Origin: Streptomyces sp. NBC_00440
GTDB taxonomy: Bacteria; Actinomycetota; Actinomycetes; Streptomycetales; Streptomycetaceae
Reading direction: 5' to 3'
DNA: 64,000 nt
Assembly: GCF_036014215.1 (NCBI RefSeq)
Contig: NZ_CP107921.1
Coordinates: forward strand, 6,693,501 to 6,757,500
Positions 48,600 to 57,629 of this stretch are shown piece by piece. The notes below the pieces were generated by a model. The model worked only from the letters and a program-made list of their open reading frames with translations. It searched no databases and was not told the DNA's origin. The translations under genes and the position numbers were made by a program. Within the stretch, counting starts at the first letter, position 1. Each line of letters starts with the position of its first letter.

Positions 48600-50237
48600 T
48601 CAGCCGCCGGCGCGTGCCCGGTCGACGACCGACCCCAGATCCAACGTGTGCGGCAGGGTGCCGAACGCCGTACCCCAGTCACCGCCCAGCCGCGATGCGC
48701 AGAACGCGTCGGCGACCTCCGGCGGCGCCCAGCGCACCAGCAGCGAGCCCTGGAGCACCAGCGCGATGCGCTCGGCGACCCGGCGCGCACGGGCCTCGAT
48801 GCCGTCCAGATCGGCGAGTTCGGTCAGCAGGTCCCTGATCGCCCGGTCCAGCCGGTGGTCGGCGCCGCGCGCCCGGCCCACCTCCTGGAGGAACGCGTTG
48901 AGCGCCTGCGGCTCGCGCTGGAGCGCCCGCAGCACGTCCAGCGCCTGTACGTTCCCCGAGCCTTCCCAGATGGAGTTGAGCGGCGACTCGCGCAGCAGCC
49001 GGGGCAGCCCCGACTCCTCCACGTAGCCGTTGCCGCCCAGGCATTCGAGAGCCTCCGCCACCACCGGCGTACAGCGTTTCGTCACCCAGTACTTGGCGGC
49101 CGGCACCGCGAGCCGGAGGAACGCCCGCTCCTCCTCCGTGTCGCTGTCGTACGCGGCGGCCAGCCGCATCGCCAGCGTCGTCGCCGCCTCCGACTCCAGC
49201 GCCAGATCGGCCAGGACGTTGCGCATCAGCGGCTTGTCGATCAGCTCCCCGCCGAACGCCCTGCGGTACGTGGCGTGGTGCACCGCCTGCGCCACCGCCT
49301 GCCGCATCAGCGCGGCGGAGCCGATCGCGCAGTCCAGCCGGGTCGCCGCCACCATCTCGATGATGGTGCGCACCCCCCGGCCCTCATCGCCCACCCGGCG
49401 CGCCCAGGTCCCGTCGAACTCGACCTCCGCCGACGCGTTGGACCGGTTGCCGAGCTTGTCCTTGAGCCGCTGGATCGCGAAGACGTTGCGCGTCCCGTCC
49501 GCCAGTACCCGGGGCACCAGGAAGCAGGTCGGCCCGTCCGGTGCCTGCGCCAGCACCAGGAAGCCGTCGGACATCGGCGCCGAGCAGAACCACTTGTGCC
49601 CGGTGAGCAGATACGCGCCGTCGTCGCCCGCGGCCGGTACCGCGGCGGTCGTGTTGGCGCGGACGTCGCTGCCGCCCTGCTTCTCCGTCATCGCCATGCC
49701 GAACAGCGCCCCCGGCTTCCGGCCAGGAGCCCCCAGCTCACGTTCGTACACGTGCGAGGTGAGCCGCGGCTCCCACTCGGCGGCGAGCGCGGGATAGGCG
49801 CGCAGCGCGGGCACCGCCGCATGGGTCATCGACACCGGGCAGCTGTGCCCCGCCTCGACCTGCGACCACACCAGGAACCCGGCCGCACGCCGCACATGCC
49901 CGGCCGGCCGGCCCCAGGCGTCCGTCAGCCCGGCCGACACGGCCTTGCCGAGCAGCCGGTGCCAGGCCGGATGGAACTCGACCTCGTCGATCCGGTGCCC
50001 GTACCGGTCGTGGGTCCGCAGCCGCGGCGGGTTCTCGTTCGCCTGGAACCCCCACTCGCGCGCCTGCGAGGACCCGGCGCTGTGGCCCAGCAGAGTCAGC
50101 TCCGCCCGTACGCCGTCGACGAGTTCCGGCGCGGTATGCCGGTCCACGGCCTCGGCCAGGACCCGGTCGGTCGTGAAGACGTCATGTCCCACCAGCGGCG
50201 GAGGCTGGTTGGTCACTGTGTGAGTGCTCGGTGCCAT
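48600..50237 (-). CDS. AidB-like acyl-CoA dehydrogenase family flavoprotein
   Basis: Flavoprotein of 545 aa, close to E. coli AidB in length and motifs. The acyl-CoA dehydrogenase core is visible: FGMAMTEKQGGSDVRANTT, LTGHKWFCSAPMSDGFLVLAQ and ALECLGGNGYVEESGLPRLLRES. The N-terminal extension and the C-terminal domain are AidB-type; AidB binds DNA and is linked to alkylation response. The catalytic Glu of true acyl-CoA dehydrogenases is not obvious. ATG 50237 is chosen; it lies only 11 bases from the start of the divergent BrkB gene. Confidence 0.88.
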   Translation of the reverse strand: MAPSTHTVTNQPPPLVGHDVFTTDRVLAEAVDRHTAPELVDGVRAELTLLGHSAGSSQAREWGFQANENPPRLRTHDRYGHRIDEVEFHPAWHRLLGKAVSAGLTDAWGRPAGHVRRAAGFLVWSQVEAGHSCPVSMTHAAVPALRAYPALAAEWEPRLTSHVYERELGAPGRKPGALFGMAMTEKQGGSDVRANTTAAVPAAGDDGAYLLTGHKWFCSAPMSDGFLVLAQAPDGPTCFLVPRVLADGTRNVFAIQRLKDKLGNRSNASAEVEFDGTWARRVGDEGRGVRTIIEMVAATRLDCAIGSAALMRQAVAQAVHHATYRRAFGGELIDKPLMRNVLADLALESEAATTLAMRLAAAYDSDTEEERAFLRLAVPAAKYWVTKRCTPVVAEALECLGGNGYVEESGLPRLLRESPLNSIWEGSGNVQALDVLRALQREPQALNAFLQEVGRARGADHRLDRAIRDLLTELADLDGIEARARRVAERIALVLQGSLLVRWAPPEVADAFCASRLGGDWGTAFGTLPHTLDLGSVVDRARAGG

Positions 50238-50248
50238 GGGGCTACGGT

Positions 50249-51409
50249 ATGGAGGTGCAGGCAGCAAATGAAACAGGGGAGCAGCATCCGGGTCTGCTCC
50301 GTCGGGCCAGAGCCCTCTATCGAAACGTCTCCAAACGCAGAATGGCGTGGCTGCTCCTCAAGGACACCGTCAACTCGTGCATGGAGTACCGGATCCTGGG
50401 GCTCGCGGCCGAGGCGGCGTTCTTCACGCTGCTCTCGCTGCCGCCGCTGCTGCTCAGTCTGATCGCCCTGCTCGGCTACGTCGACGGCTGGACCGACACA
50501 CACACCGTCGCCAGCCTGGAGAAGAACATCCTGCACGCGGCGAGCACCGTCCTCTCCGACCGGGGCGTCCACGACTTCGCCGAGCCGCTCCTGGAGAACG
50601 TCACGCACGGCAAGCGCCCCGATGTCGTCTCCATCGGCTTCGCCTTCGCCCTGTGGTCCGGATCGCGGGCGGTGAACGTCTTCATCGACACGATCACGGT
50701 GATGTACGGGCTCGACGGCCGGCGCGGCATTGTCATGACCCGGCTGCTCTCCATCGTGCTGTACGTCGTCGCGCTGGTGATCGGGGCGGTGGTGCTGCCC
50801 CTCGCGGTCGCGGGCCCCGACCGGGTCGTGCAGTTCGTGCCCGGCGCCGAACAGGTCATCTCGGTCCTGTACTGGCCGGTCGTCATCCTGCTGTCGATCG
50901 CCTTCCTCACCACGCTCTACCACGTGTCCGTACCGGTGCGCTCGCCCTGGGTCGAGGATGTGCCGGGGGCCCTGGTGGCGCTGGGCATGGGGTTCCTGGG
51001 AAGTCTGCTGCTGCGTATCTACCTCACGAGCACGGTCGAGGGACCGACGATCTACGGTTCACTGGCCGCGCCGGTCGCGGTGCTGCTGTGGATCGGGGTC
51101 TCGGCCTTCTCCGTCCTGGTCGGCGCCGCGGTCAACGCCGCGATCGACCGGATCTGGCCCTCGGTGGCCACCGCGGCGGCACGCGCGGCGAACGAGCGGC
51201 TCCGGCTCCAGCAGACCGCCCGCCCGGAGGGCGGAGCGCACACCGCGGACCACCCGGGTGCCGGAGCCCCCGAGGCCGACGACGAAGAGTCGGACATGCC
51301 GTCCGAATTCCCCGAGCGCTGGTCGAAATTCCTGCCCCCCGAGGACGTCACGGCCCGGCTGCGTACGAAGAAGCCCGAGGACAGACGCTCCACCCCGGAC
51401 CAGGACTGA
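50249..51409 (+). CDS. YihY/BrkB family membrane protein
   Basis: Inner-membrane protein of 386 aa with six hydrophobic segments between about residues 40 and 300 (AEAAFFTLLSLPPLLLSLIAL, LSIVLYVVALVIGAVVLPLAV, WPVVILLSIAFLTTLYHV and others). The RSPWVEDVPGAL and LTSTVEGPTIYGSL motifs are typical of YihY/BrkB. The last 85 residues are a charged cytoplasmic tail. The molecular function of the family is not settled. ATG 50249 starts 11 bases from the divergent AidB-like gene, so the promoters of both must lie within each other's coding sequence. Confidence 0.88.
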   Translation: MEVQAANETGEQHPGLLRRARALYRNVSKRRMAWLLLKDTVNSCMEYRILGLAAEAAFFTLLSLPPLLLSLIALLGYVDGWTDTHTVASLEKNILHAASTVLSDRGVHDFAEPLLENVTHGKRPDVVSIGFAFALWSGSRAVNVFIDTITVMYGLDGRRGIVMTRLLSIVLYVVALVIGAVVLPLAVAGPDRVVQFVPGAEQVISVLYWPVVILLSIAFLTTLYHVSVPVRSPWVEDVPGALVALGMGFLGSLLLRIYLTSTVEGPTIYGSLAAPVAVLLWIGVSAFSVLVGAAVNAAIDRIWPSVATAAARAANERLRLQQTARPEGGAHTADHPGAGAPEADDEESDMPSEFPERWSKFLPPEDVTARLRTKKPEDRRSTPDQD

Positions 51410-51798
51410 CGGCGGACAGGCACGCGCCCGGCAGCCACGGAACCCGACAGCTGCCGAGCCCGACGGCCACCGAGCCCGGACCGGACCGCCTTCGCCAACC
51501 CTCCGCGCCCCGGGAACTCTCCAATGGACGGCGTCAGGTGCCCACCAGGCGCACCGATCGGCTTGTGAGCCGCCGCCTCGGTCAGCCGCCATCGCGCGCG
51601 GGCCCTCACCACCGCGGAGAAATGATGGATGACCTCTCCGCCGCCCGCCGTGAAACGGCCCCGCCTCGGTGATCAGCCAGCAGCAGCTCGAAGATCCGCT
51701 TCACCGTTGGTGCGAATCACGGCGGATCGCCGCGTGCAGACCGACCTCGGACTTCGGCAGCACTCCGGTCCCCTCATCGTGCAGAGCACAACCATGGT
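51410..51798. other. 389-bp interval without a recognisable gene
   Basis: Follows the BrkB gene and precedes the end of the LysR gene. The first 80 bases are a low-complexity run of CCGAGCCCGACGGCCACC-like units. No frame has coding bias together with a start and a recognisable product, and no clear terminator was found. Confidence 0.4.
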
Positions 51799-52755
51799 TC
51801 AGGGGGCGGCTGACGGAACCGAATCCGGTCTCCATGCGTGGCCCGACCGCCGGTCGAGCGCGGCACCGACGTCGGGACAGTTCCGGCGGACGGTGTCGAG
51901 GAAAGCGCCCAGCACGGGGGAGCGGTCCTGGCCGTTGAAGGACAGGATCAGTTCGGGCAGTGCCGTGCGCGGGGTCACCTCGCAGAACCGGGTGCCCGGG
52001 CGCGGGGCCGACAGCATGCGGGAGGGCCCGAGGCCCACGCCGACCCCACAGGCGGCCAGGCCGATGATCGTGTGCACGTCCCTGGCGACGGACGCGCCGT
52101 CCACCGCGTCGTCGCCCAACAGGGTGCGCAGCCCGGCGATCACCGCGGGCTCGTCCTCCCCGGCGGCCACGATCAGCGGTTGCCGCCGCACCTGGTCCAC
52201 GCTCACCGACGTCTGACCTGCGTAGGGGTGCGTGCTGCTGACGACGGCGATCAGGTGGTCGTGCCCGACCGGGACGGACACCAGGTGCTCGGCCCCGGCG
52301 CCCCGTGGCGGTCCGAGGGTGACGGCCACATCCAGTTCGCCCGAGATGAGGGTGGCGGCGCTGCGGCTGGACGCCATCTCGTGCAACTCCAGCCTGACAT
52401 CGGGACGTTCGCGGCCGAACCGGCTCAGGACGTCCGGCAGCGGGTTGAGCAACGCGGAGGCGATGAACCCCAGGCGCAGCCGCCCCGTCTCGCCGCGCGC
52501 GGCCCGGCCGGCGTCCACTGTGGCCGCTGTCATTTCCTCCAGAGCCCGCCGCGCCCGGGCGAGGAACGCCTGGCCCGCCGCAGTCGGGAACACGCCCTGG
52601 CGCGTGCGGTCGAACAGCCGGGCTCCCATTTCGCGCTCCAGGTCGGCGATCTGTTTCGAGAGCGGGGGCTGCGCGATGCCCAGCGCGTGGGCCGCCCGGC
52701 CGAAGTGTCCGTGCTCGGCGAGGGTGAGCGCGTACCGCAGATGCCGCGCCTCCAT
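51799..52755 (-). CDS. LysR family transcriptional regulator
   Basis: Regulator of 318 aa. The N-terminal winged helix-turn-helix is MEARHLRYALTLAEHGHFGRA and LGIAQPPLSKQIADLEREMG. The effector domain begins LRLGFIASALLNPLPDVLSRF, and the C-terminal half contains GVGVGLGPSRML. ATG 52755 is set by the family N-terminus and AGGGG seven bases upstream. It is divergent from an alpha/beta hydrolase gene with an ATAC-N7-GTAT LysR box between them, so it probably controls that gene and itself. Confidence 0.92.
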   Translation of the reverse strand: MEARHLRYALTLAEHGHFGRAAHALGIAQPPLSKQIADLEREMGARLFDRTRQGVFPTAAGQAFLARARRALEEMTAATVDAGRAARGETGRLRLGFIASALLNPLPDVLSRFGRERPDVRLELHEMASSRSAATLISGELDVAVTLGPPRGAGAEHLVSVPVGHDHLIAVVSSTHPYAGQTSVSVDQVRRQPLIVAAGEDEPAVIAGLRTLLGDDAVDGASVARDVHTIIGLAACGVGVGLGPSRMLSAPRPGTRFCEVTPRTALPELILSFNGQDRSPVLGAFLDTVRRNCPDVGAALDRRSGHAWRPDSVPSAAP

Positions 52756-52767
52756 GACCACCCCTTC

Positions 52768-52782
52768 ATACACGAAAAGTAT
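52768..52782. promoter_or_regulatory. LysR-type T-N11-A box
   Basis: ATAC-ACGAAAA-GTAT is a 15-bp dyad with the T-N11-A form bound by LysR regulators. It lies 12 bases upstream of the LysR start codon and 78 before the hydrolase ATG at 52846. CATATCTT (52798-52805) on the plus strand is a possible -10 for the hydrolase. Confidence 0.6.
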
Positions 52783-52845
52783 CGCCACCCAGCGTGCCAT
52801 ATCTTCTGCTGGATGAAGCGGCCGTCGCCGACTGGGATGGCGGCC

Positions 52846-53700
52846 ATGACGACCTCCCCGAACACCGAAGTGAACGACACCGTCCTGGTCCTCGTCCACG
52901 GCGCCTGGCACGGCTCATGGCAGTGGGCGGCGACGCAGCGCGCACTCGCCGGTCTCGGTGCCGCGAGCCTGGCTGTCGACATGCCCGGGCACGGCTTCGA
53001 TGTCCCCCTGCCCAGCGGGTACCTGCTGCCCGGTCAGCCGGGTCTGCTGACCGAGAAGTCGCAGCTCGCCGCCGTGACGATGGACGACTGCGCCGATGCC
53101 GTCCTGGACACGCTGCGCCGGGTCCGCCGCTACGGCCGTGTCGTGCTCGTCGCCCACAGCGCGGGCGGCGGACCCGCGTCGCTGGCCGCGGAGCGCGCCC
53201 CCGAGCTGGTCGACCGCATCGTCTACCTCTCCGCGTTCGTCCCCGCCGGCCGCCCCCGGTTCTTCGACTACCTCAGCACCCCCGAGAACGCCACCGCACA
53301 AGGACAGAGCCTCAACCTCGGTGATCCCGGGGCACTGGGCGCCGTACGCATCAACCCGCTCTCGCCGGACCCCGCTTACGTCGAGGAGCTACGGCAGACC
53401 CACTACCACGACACGCCGGCCGGCCGCTTCGACCGCTGGCGCTCCGCGCTCAGCCCCGACCTGCCACTGGCCATCCCGACAACCCCGGTCACCGTGACCG
53501 CGGCGCGGTGGGGCCGCATCCCACGCACCTTCCTGCGCTGCGCGCAGGACCGGGCGCTGGCGCCGGCCGCACAGGACCTGATGATCGCCGAGGCCGACCG
53601 GGCCATGCCGGGCGAACCGTTTACCGTCCACACCCTGCCGGGCAGCCACAGCCCGTTCGCCGCCCGGCCGCGGGAACTCGCCGAGGCCCTGGTCCGGTGA
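52846..53700 (+). CDS. Alpha/beta hydrolase
   Basis: Hydrolase of 284 aa, esterase-like. The oxyanion motif LVLVHGAWHGSWQWAA opens the fold; the nucleophile Ser is in the elbow VLVAHSAGGG and the His is in the final LPGSHSPFAARP. The substrate is unknown; the related salicylate-esterase/hydroxynitrile-lyase subgroup shares HGAWHGxW. In-frame starts at 52813 and 52837 are possible, the first fitting a leaderless transcript from TATCTT at 52800. It is divergent from the LysR regulator that probably controls it. Confidence 0.87.
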   Translation: MTTSPNTEVNDTVLVLVHGAWHGSWQWAATQRALAGLGAASLAVDMPGHGFDVPLPSGYLLPGQPGLLTEKSQLAAVTMDDCADAVLDTLRRVRRYGRVVLVAHSAGGGPASLAAERAPELVDRIVYLSAFVPAGRPRFFDYLSTPENATAQGQSLNLGDPGALGAVRINPLSPDPAYVEELRQTHYHDTPAGRFDRWRSALSPDLPLAIPTTPVTVTAARWGRIPRTFLRCAQDRALAPAAQDLMIAEADRAMPGEPFTVHTLPGSHSPFAARPRELAEALVR

Positions 53701-53739
53701 CCGGCGGTCGGTTCATGAGCCCATCGTGCGAGCACTCGG

Positions 53740-54264
53740 TCAGTGCGTCTCGACCGGGCCCTGGGCGTCGAGCCGGTATGCGGGGGCAGGGCTCGGAGCC
53801 CGGGGCGCGCTGATGTGCAGCACCGTGTAACTGCCGTGACTCAGGCCGCTGACGGTCACCTTGGCCGGGTAGGGGACCTCGGTGCCCTGCGCGCAGGACG
53901 GCACGCAGCTCACAGCCAGGTACTTTCCCTTGGCGACGGCTGTCGGCCGCCCCCAGTCCGACCAGACCAGGTCCTTGAGACCCACCTCGCCGTCACCGCA
54001 GGCGAGAGTGAAGTCCGCGGGCGAAGCGACCGGCTTCTGGTCGCAGCCATACACCACAGCGGACTTCGCCGACGTCACCGCACTGGGCGTGGCGGCCGGT
54101 GGTGGTGTCGTCGCCGCGGACGAGCCCGGCGCAGTGGCCGAATGAGTTGCCGCGGCCTTCGGAGCGGATACTGAACCGCCGCACCCCGACACCGCAGCCA
54201 GAACAGCCGCCGCAACGCCGAGGCCGAACACGCTGCGGGGCCGGCCGTTGATCCTTCGCGCCAT
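53740..54264 (-). CDS. Putative lipoprotein of unknown function, 174 aa
   Basis: Exported protein with a signal peptide (FGLGVAAAVLAAVSGC) ending in lipobox VSG-Cys, followed by a 40-residue Ala/Thr/Pro linker to the cell surface. The folded part (about residues 65-174) has four Cys (VYGCDQKP, LACGDGE, SCVPSCAQ) likely paired in disulfides. It resembles streptomycete DUF4232-like secreted proteins but is not assigned. It converges with the hydrolase gene. The ATG is preceded by GAGGAGC (on the minus strand). Confidence 0.75.
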   Translation of the reverse strand: MARRINGRPRSVFGLGVAAAVLAAVSGCGGSVSAPKAAATHSATAPGSSAATTPPPAATPSAVTSAKSAVVYGCDQKPVASPADFTLACGDGEVGLKDLVWSDWGRPTAVAKGKYLAVSCVPSCAQGTEVPYPAKVTVSGLSHGSYTVLHISAPRAPSPAPAYRLDAQGPVETH

Positions 54265-54369
54265 CCGCTTGCTCCTCGTGTGCTCGCCGATATGCCTTCG
54301 AGTGAAATCCGAGCGGAACCCGAGCGAAAGCAGAAATCAGGATACGCAGTCGGCGTGATGAAGCCCTGA

Positions 54370-54606
54370 ACCCGGTCACCCCCGGCCAGCGCCGAGGAGA
54401 CCCACGAGGCGGTCGCCAACGGCCAGGGCGTGGCCCTGCTGGCCGGCGGCAACGCCCCGCTGGTCGTCCGCGACGAGGTGACCGCCGTGCCGGTCCGTGG
54501 CATCTCCCCGTCCCGGCCGGCGGTGGCCGCCCGCCGGGACGACGCGCGGCCCCTGGTGCTGGCCTGCCTGGCCGCGGCGTCGAAGGTGACAGCAGGCACC
54601 GCCTGA
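54370..54606 (+). pseudogene. C-terminal remnant of a LysR-type regulator
   Basis: A plus-strand frame opening after a TGA at 54367 and ending with TGA at 54604-54606 encodes about 78 residues like the end of a LysR effector domain: EETHEAVANGQGVALLAGG, LVVRDEVTAVPVRGISPS, then a stretch ending RRDDARPLVLACL. There is no helix-turn-helix and no start, so it is a truncated gene. It lies between the lipoprotein gene and a second regulator fragment in the same frame. Confidence 0.6.
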
Positions 54607-54795
54607 CCCGGGCTCAGCCGGCTCACCGGGCCAGGGCCTGCGAGGGGTGGTCCGTACGGCAAGCCCGGCCTGATCGCCGTCGCCGCGCATCTCGGCGCCG
54701 GGTGGTCGGTCGCCGCCACCGCGGACGCGGTCGGGCTCGGCGCCCGCCGGCTGCACCGCCGTTCGCTGGACGCCTTCGGCTACGGACCGGACGTG
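54607..54795 (+). pseudogene. Remnant of an AraC-type regulator DNA-binding region
   Basis: Directly after the LysR remnant stop, the same frame encodes [19 protein letters not shown] and [19 protein letters not shown], which reads as the first helix-turn-helix and linker of an AraC-family domain (the FGYGP element precedes the second helix-turn-helix in one subgroup). After 54795 the frame turns into Arg/Pro-rich low-complexity sequence without the second motif. No start codon fits. It is interpreted as a decayed gene. Confidence 0.5.
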
Positions 54796-54900
54796 CCCCG
54801 GCCCCGTGGGCGGTCCGTACGCCGTCCCGGGGCGAGGGCGCCATCCCCGCCCCGGACCGCGCGGCGTCGTACCCGGGGCAACCGTCCGCGGGGCCGCCGG

Positions 54901-54960
54901 TTACGGCCTTTTACGGCCTTGGGGAAAGGCTTGGGAAGGCCCTTACGGAATGTTCCCGCC
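54901..54960. repeat. TTACGGCCTT direct repeat and flanking AAGGC repeats
   Basis: TTACGGCCTT occurs twice in tandem (54901-54920), followed by GGGGAAAGGC, TTGGGAAGGC and CCTTACGG in the next 30 bases. The rest of 54796-55097 holds no recognisable gene and contains the promoter of the LuxR-type regulator. Confidence 0.5.
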
Positions 54961-55097
54961 CGGCCCGCCGGGGTCGCTCGTCCGGTGGCTCTGCCGGTCG
55001 TCCGGTGTCACTGACCGTGGCGCACCCCGTACGCTGAGGTGCGCGACAGAGACGCGCGGTGTACGCAGAGACGTTCAGGAAGCGCGGCGGGGGCGGT

Positions 55098-57425
55098 ATG
55101 GCACTCGGTTACAGCCGGCGCACCGGCGAACTGCCCGTGGAAGTCACCGGATTCGTCGGCCGCTCCGCGGAACTCGACCGGATCCGGGAGCTGGTGGCGC
55201 GGGCGAGACTGGTGACCCTCGTCGGCCCCGGCGGAGTGGGTAAGAGCCGGCTGGCGCTGCGCGCCGCACTGACCCTCAAGGGGAACTACACGGACGGCGT
55301 CGTCCTGACCGAGCTCTCCCCGCTGCACGACCCCGAACTGCTGCCCCAGGCAGTGGCGAGCGCGCTGGGGCTGGCCGAGCAGTCCGGGCGGCTCGTGCTG
55401 GACGTCGTCATGGAGCACCTCCAGGAACGCCGGCTGCTGCTCGTCCTGGACACCTGCGAACACCATCTCGACGCCTGCGCGTTCCTCGCCGACCTGGTGC
55501 TGCGCGAGGCACCCGGCGTGACGGTGCTGGCCACCAGCCGGCAGCCGCTGGACGTCCCGGGTGAACACACCCTGCACGTACCGCCGCTGGCCTGCGACGA
55601 CGCGGCGACACTCTTCGAACAGCGGGCTGCGGCGGTGGTGCCCGGCTTCCGCATCAACGCGGGCAACCACCAGGACGTGCTGGCGCTCTGCCGCCGTCTG
55701 GACGGCATTCCGCTCGCCATCGAGCTGGCCACCGTACGGCTCAGAGCCATCCCGCTGGACCAGCTGACCGCCCGGCTCGAACACCGCTTCCGGCTGCTCA
55801 CCGGTGGCCGGCGCAGCGCCGTGCTGCCCCGTCATCAGACGCTGAGCACCGCGATCGACTGGAGCCACGACCTGTGCTCGGCCGAGGAACGGCTGCTCTG
55901 GGCGCGGCTGTCGGTGTTCGCCGGGCCGTTCGACCTGGCGGCCGTCGAAGAGGTCTGCTCGGGCGCCGGGCTGCCGCGCGACGAGATCCTTGAGCACCTC
56001 GTCGGCCTGGTCGACAAGTCGGTGGTGCTGCGGGTGGTGCGGGGCGGCGACACCGGCTCCCGCTACCGGCTGCTCGACACCATCAGGGAGTACGGAGCGG
56101 ACCGCTGCGCGGCTCTGGGCGATGAGCAGGAACGCTGCCGCGCCCGCCACCGCACCCACTATCTGGCCCGGGTCCAGCACTTCTACGAGACCGTACTGAC
56201 GTCCGAACAGGTCCCGCTCTACTGGGAGTTGTACCGCGATCTCGCCGATCTGCGGAGCGCACTCGACTACTCGCTCTCCCGGCCCGACGGCATCAGGCCC
56301 GGCCTGGAGATGGCCGCGAGGCTCTGGCCGTTCTGGCTGACGGCCGGGCTCTCCAAGGAGGGCCGCTACTGGCTGGGCAAGGGCATCGACGCCGACCCCG
56401 AGCCCTGCCCCGAACGGGCGCTCGCGATGCTCTGGCGCAGCCTCCTCGCCCTGGTGCAGGGCGATCTCGAACCGGCACTCGCCGGATTCGAGGCGACCAG
56501 GGAGGTGGCAGGGCAGGCGGGATCGGAACTCGATCTCGCCCTCGCCACCGGCTACACCGGCGGCGTCCGCTGGCTCCTCGGCGACCCCGAGACGGGACAG
56601 CGGCTTCTCGACGAGGCGCTGGACCGCCAGCACCGCATCAACGACCGGCTGAGCCTGGTCGTCTTCCACTACCAGAAGGGCTATATGCACGCGGTGCTGC
56701 GCGACTCGGACGCAGCGGTCGAGGAGTGCGAGAAGGCGCTGCTGCTGCTCGGCGACGAGAGCGGCGAATGCATCATCAAGGGCCAGATCCTGGTCATCGA
56801 GGCCATGGCGGCCTGGGGACGTGGGGAGCCCGCGGAGTGTGTGGCGCTGGCCCGCTCCGGTCTGCACCGCAGCCGCGAGGTCCGGGAGATGTTCGGCGCG
56901 GCGAACAGCCTGGAACTGCTTGCCTGGGGGGCTGCCGAACTGGCCAGCCCCAGCAGGGCGGCCTGGCTCCTCGGTGCCGCCGGGGCGCTGTGGCGCAAGG
57001 TCGGCTCCCCGATGATGGGCGCCGCGGTGTATCTGGACGACCACGCACGGGTGGAGCGGGCCGTCCGCGCCGAGCTGGGGGACACGGAGTTCGCCCGGCT
57101 GTTCGCGCAGGGTGCCGAACTCCCGCTGGACCGGGCCGTCGAGCTGGCGCTCATGGACGCCGACAGCCCGGCCACCCTGCTGCCCCGGCAGCTGGACTCG
57201 GCACCGGGCGACATGCTGACCCGCCGGGAGCGGCAGGTCGCCGCGCTGGTCTCCGAAGGTCTCACCAACCGGGAGATCTCCCAACAGCTGGTGATCTCCA
57301 AGCGCACGGCCGACGCCCACGTCGAACACATCCTGGCCAAGCTCGGCTTCTCGTCCCGCGCGCAGATCGCGGCACTGGCGGGGCGGCCCCAGGTCACGGA
57401 CACGGAAGCGGCGCCACCGCAGTAG
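55098..57425 (+). CDS. AfsR/LAL-like NB-ARC ATPase with C-terminal LuxR helix-turn-helix
   Basis: Large regulator of 775 aa. The NTPase begins VEVTGFVGRSAELDRIRELV, with Walker A GPGGVGKSRLALRAAL and Walker B RLLLVLDTCEHHLDAC; HQTLSTAIDWSHDLCS and GLVDKSVVLRV are NB-ARC/winged-helix motifs. A helical TPR-like region follows, and the last 65 residues are a LuxR helix-turn-helix (LTRRERQVAALVSEGLTNREIS, then ISKRTADAHVEHILAKLGF). The N-terminal SARP domain of AfsR is absent. Such proteins often control secondary metabolism, and the peptide synthetase gene converges on it. ATG 55098 follows a G-rich stretch; a GTG at 55059 is also in frame. Confidence 0.85.
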   Translation: MALGYSRRTGELPVEVTGFVGRSAELDRIRELVARARLVTLVGPGGVGKSRLALRAALTLKGNYTDGVVLTELSPLHDPELLPQAVASALGLAEQSGRLVLDVVMEHLQERRLLLVLDTCEHHLDACAFLADLVLREAPGVTVLATSRQPLDVPGEHTLHVPPLACDDAATLFEQRAAAVVPGFRINAGNHQDVLALCRRLDGIPLAIELATVRLRAIPLDQLTARLEHRFRLLTGGRRSAVLPRHQTLSTAIDWSHDLCSAEERLLWARLSVFAGPFDLAAVEEVCSGAGLPRDEILEHLVGLVDKSVVLRVVRGGDTGSRYRLLDTIREYGADRCAALGDEQERCRARHRTHYLARVQHFYETVLTSEQVPLYWELYRDLADLRSALDYSLSRPDGIRPGLEMAARLWPFWLTAGLSKEGRYWLGKGIDADPEPCPERALAMLWRSLLALVQGDLEPALAGFEATREVAGQAGSELDLALATGYTGGVRWLLGDPETGQRLLDEALDRQHRINDRLSLVVFHYQKGYMHAVLRDSDAAVEECEKALLLLGDESGECIIKGQILVIEAMAAWGRGEPAECVALARSGLHRSREVREMFGAANSLELLAWGAAELASPSRAAWLLGAAGALWRKVGSPMMGAAVYLDDHARVERAVRAELGDTEFARLFAQGAELPLDRAVELALMDADSPATLLPRQLDSAPGDMLTRRERQVAALVSEGLTNREISQQLVISKRTADAHVEHILAKLGFSSRAQIAALAGRPQVTDTEAAPPQ

Positions 57426-57433
57426 CCGCCCGG

Positions 57434-57507
57434 TTCCGTACGGAAACAGACCGGACAGCACCCGGGCTCCGGCCGGGCCGTAGCCGCCCGCCCGGTTCCG
57501 TACGGAA
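57434..57507. repeat. Duplicated palindrome after the LuxR-type regulator
   Basis: The 12-bp perfect palindrome TTCCGTACGGAA occurs at 57434-57445 and 57496-57507, each inside a longer direct copy (CCCGGTTCCGTACGGAA, then CAGACC). The copies are 62 bp apart in the 204-bp gap between convergent genes. They could act as a bidirectional terminator pair or as binding sites. The remaining bases to 57629 are low-complexity C/G runs. Confidence 0.6.
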
Positions 57508-57629
57508 GCAGACCCGAGCGCACCCGGCCCGCGCCCGAGCGGCCCGCGCCCGGGCCTCGCCCGTACGGACCGCGAGCCCCGACGGTGCCGCCCCGCGCCC
57601 CGGCGCAGCGCCCGCCGGCGGCAGCGGCG

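Noticed and set aside
55059..55097. GTG start at 55059 for the LuxR-type regulator
   Set aside because: The added 13 residues are not family-like and no ribosome-binding site precedes it; ATG 55098 was preferred, with modest certainty.
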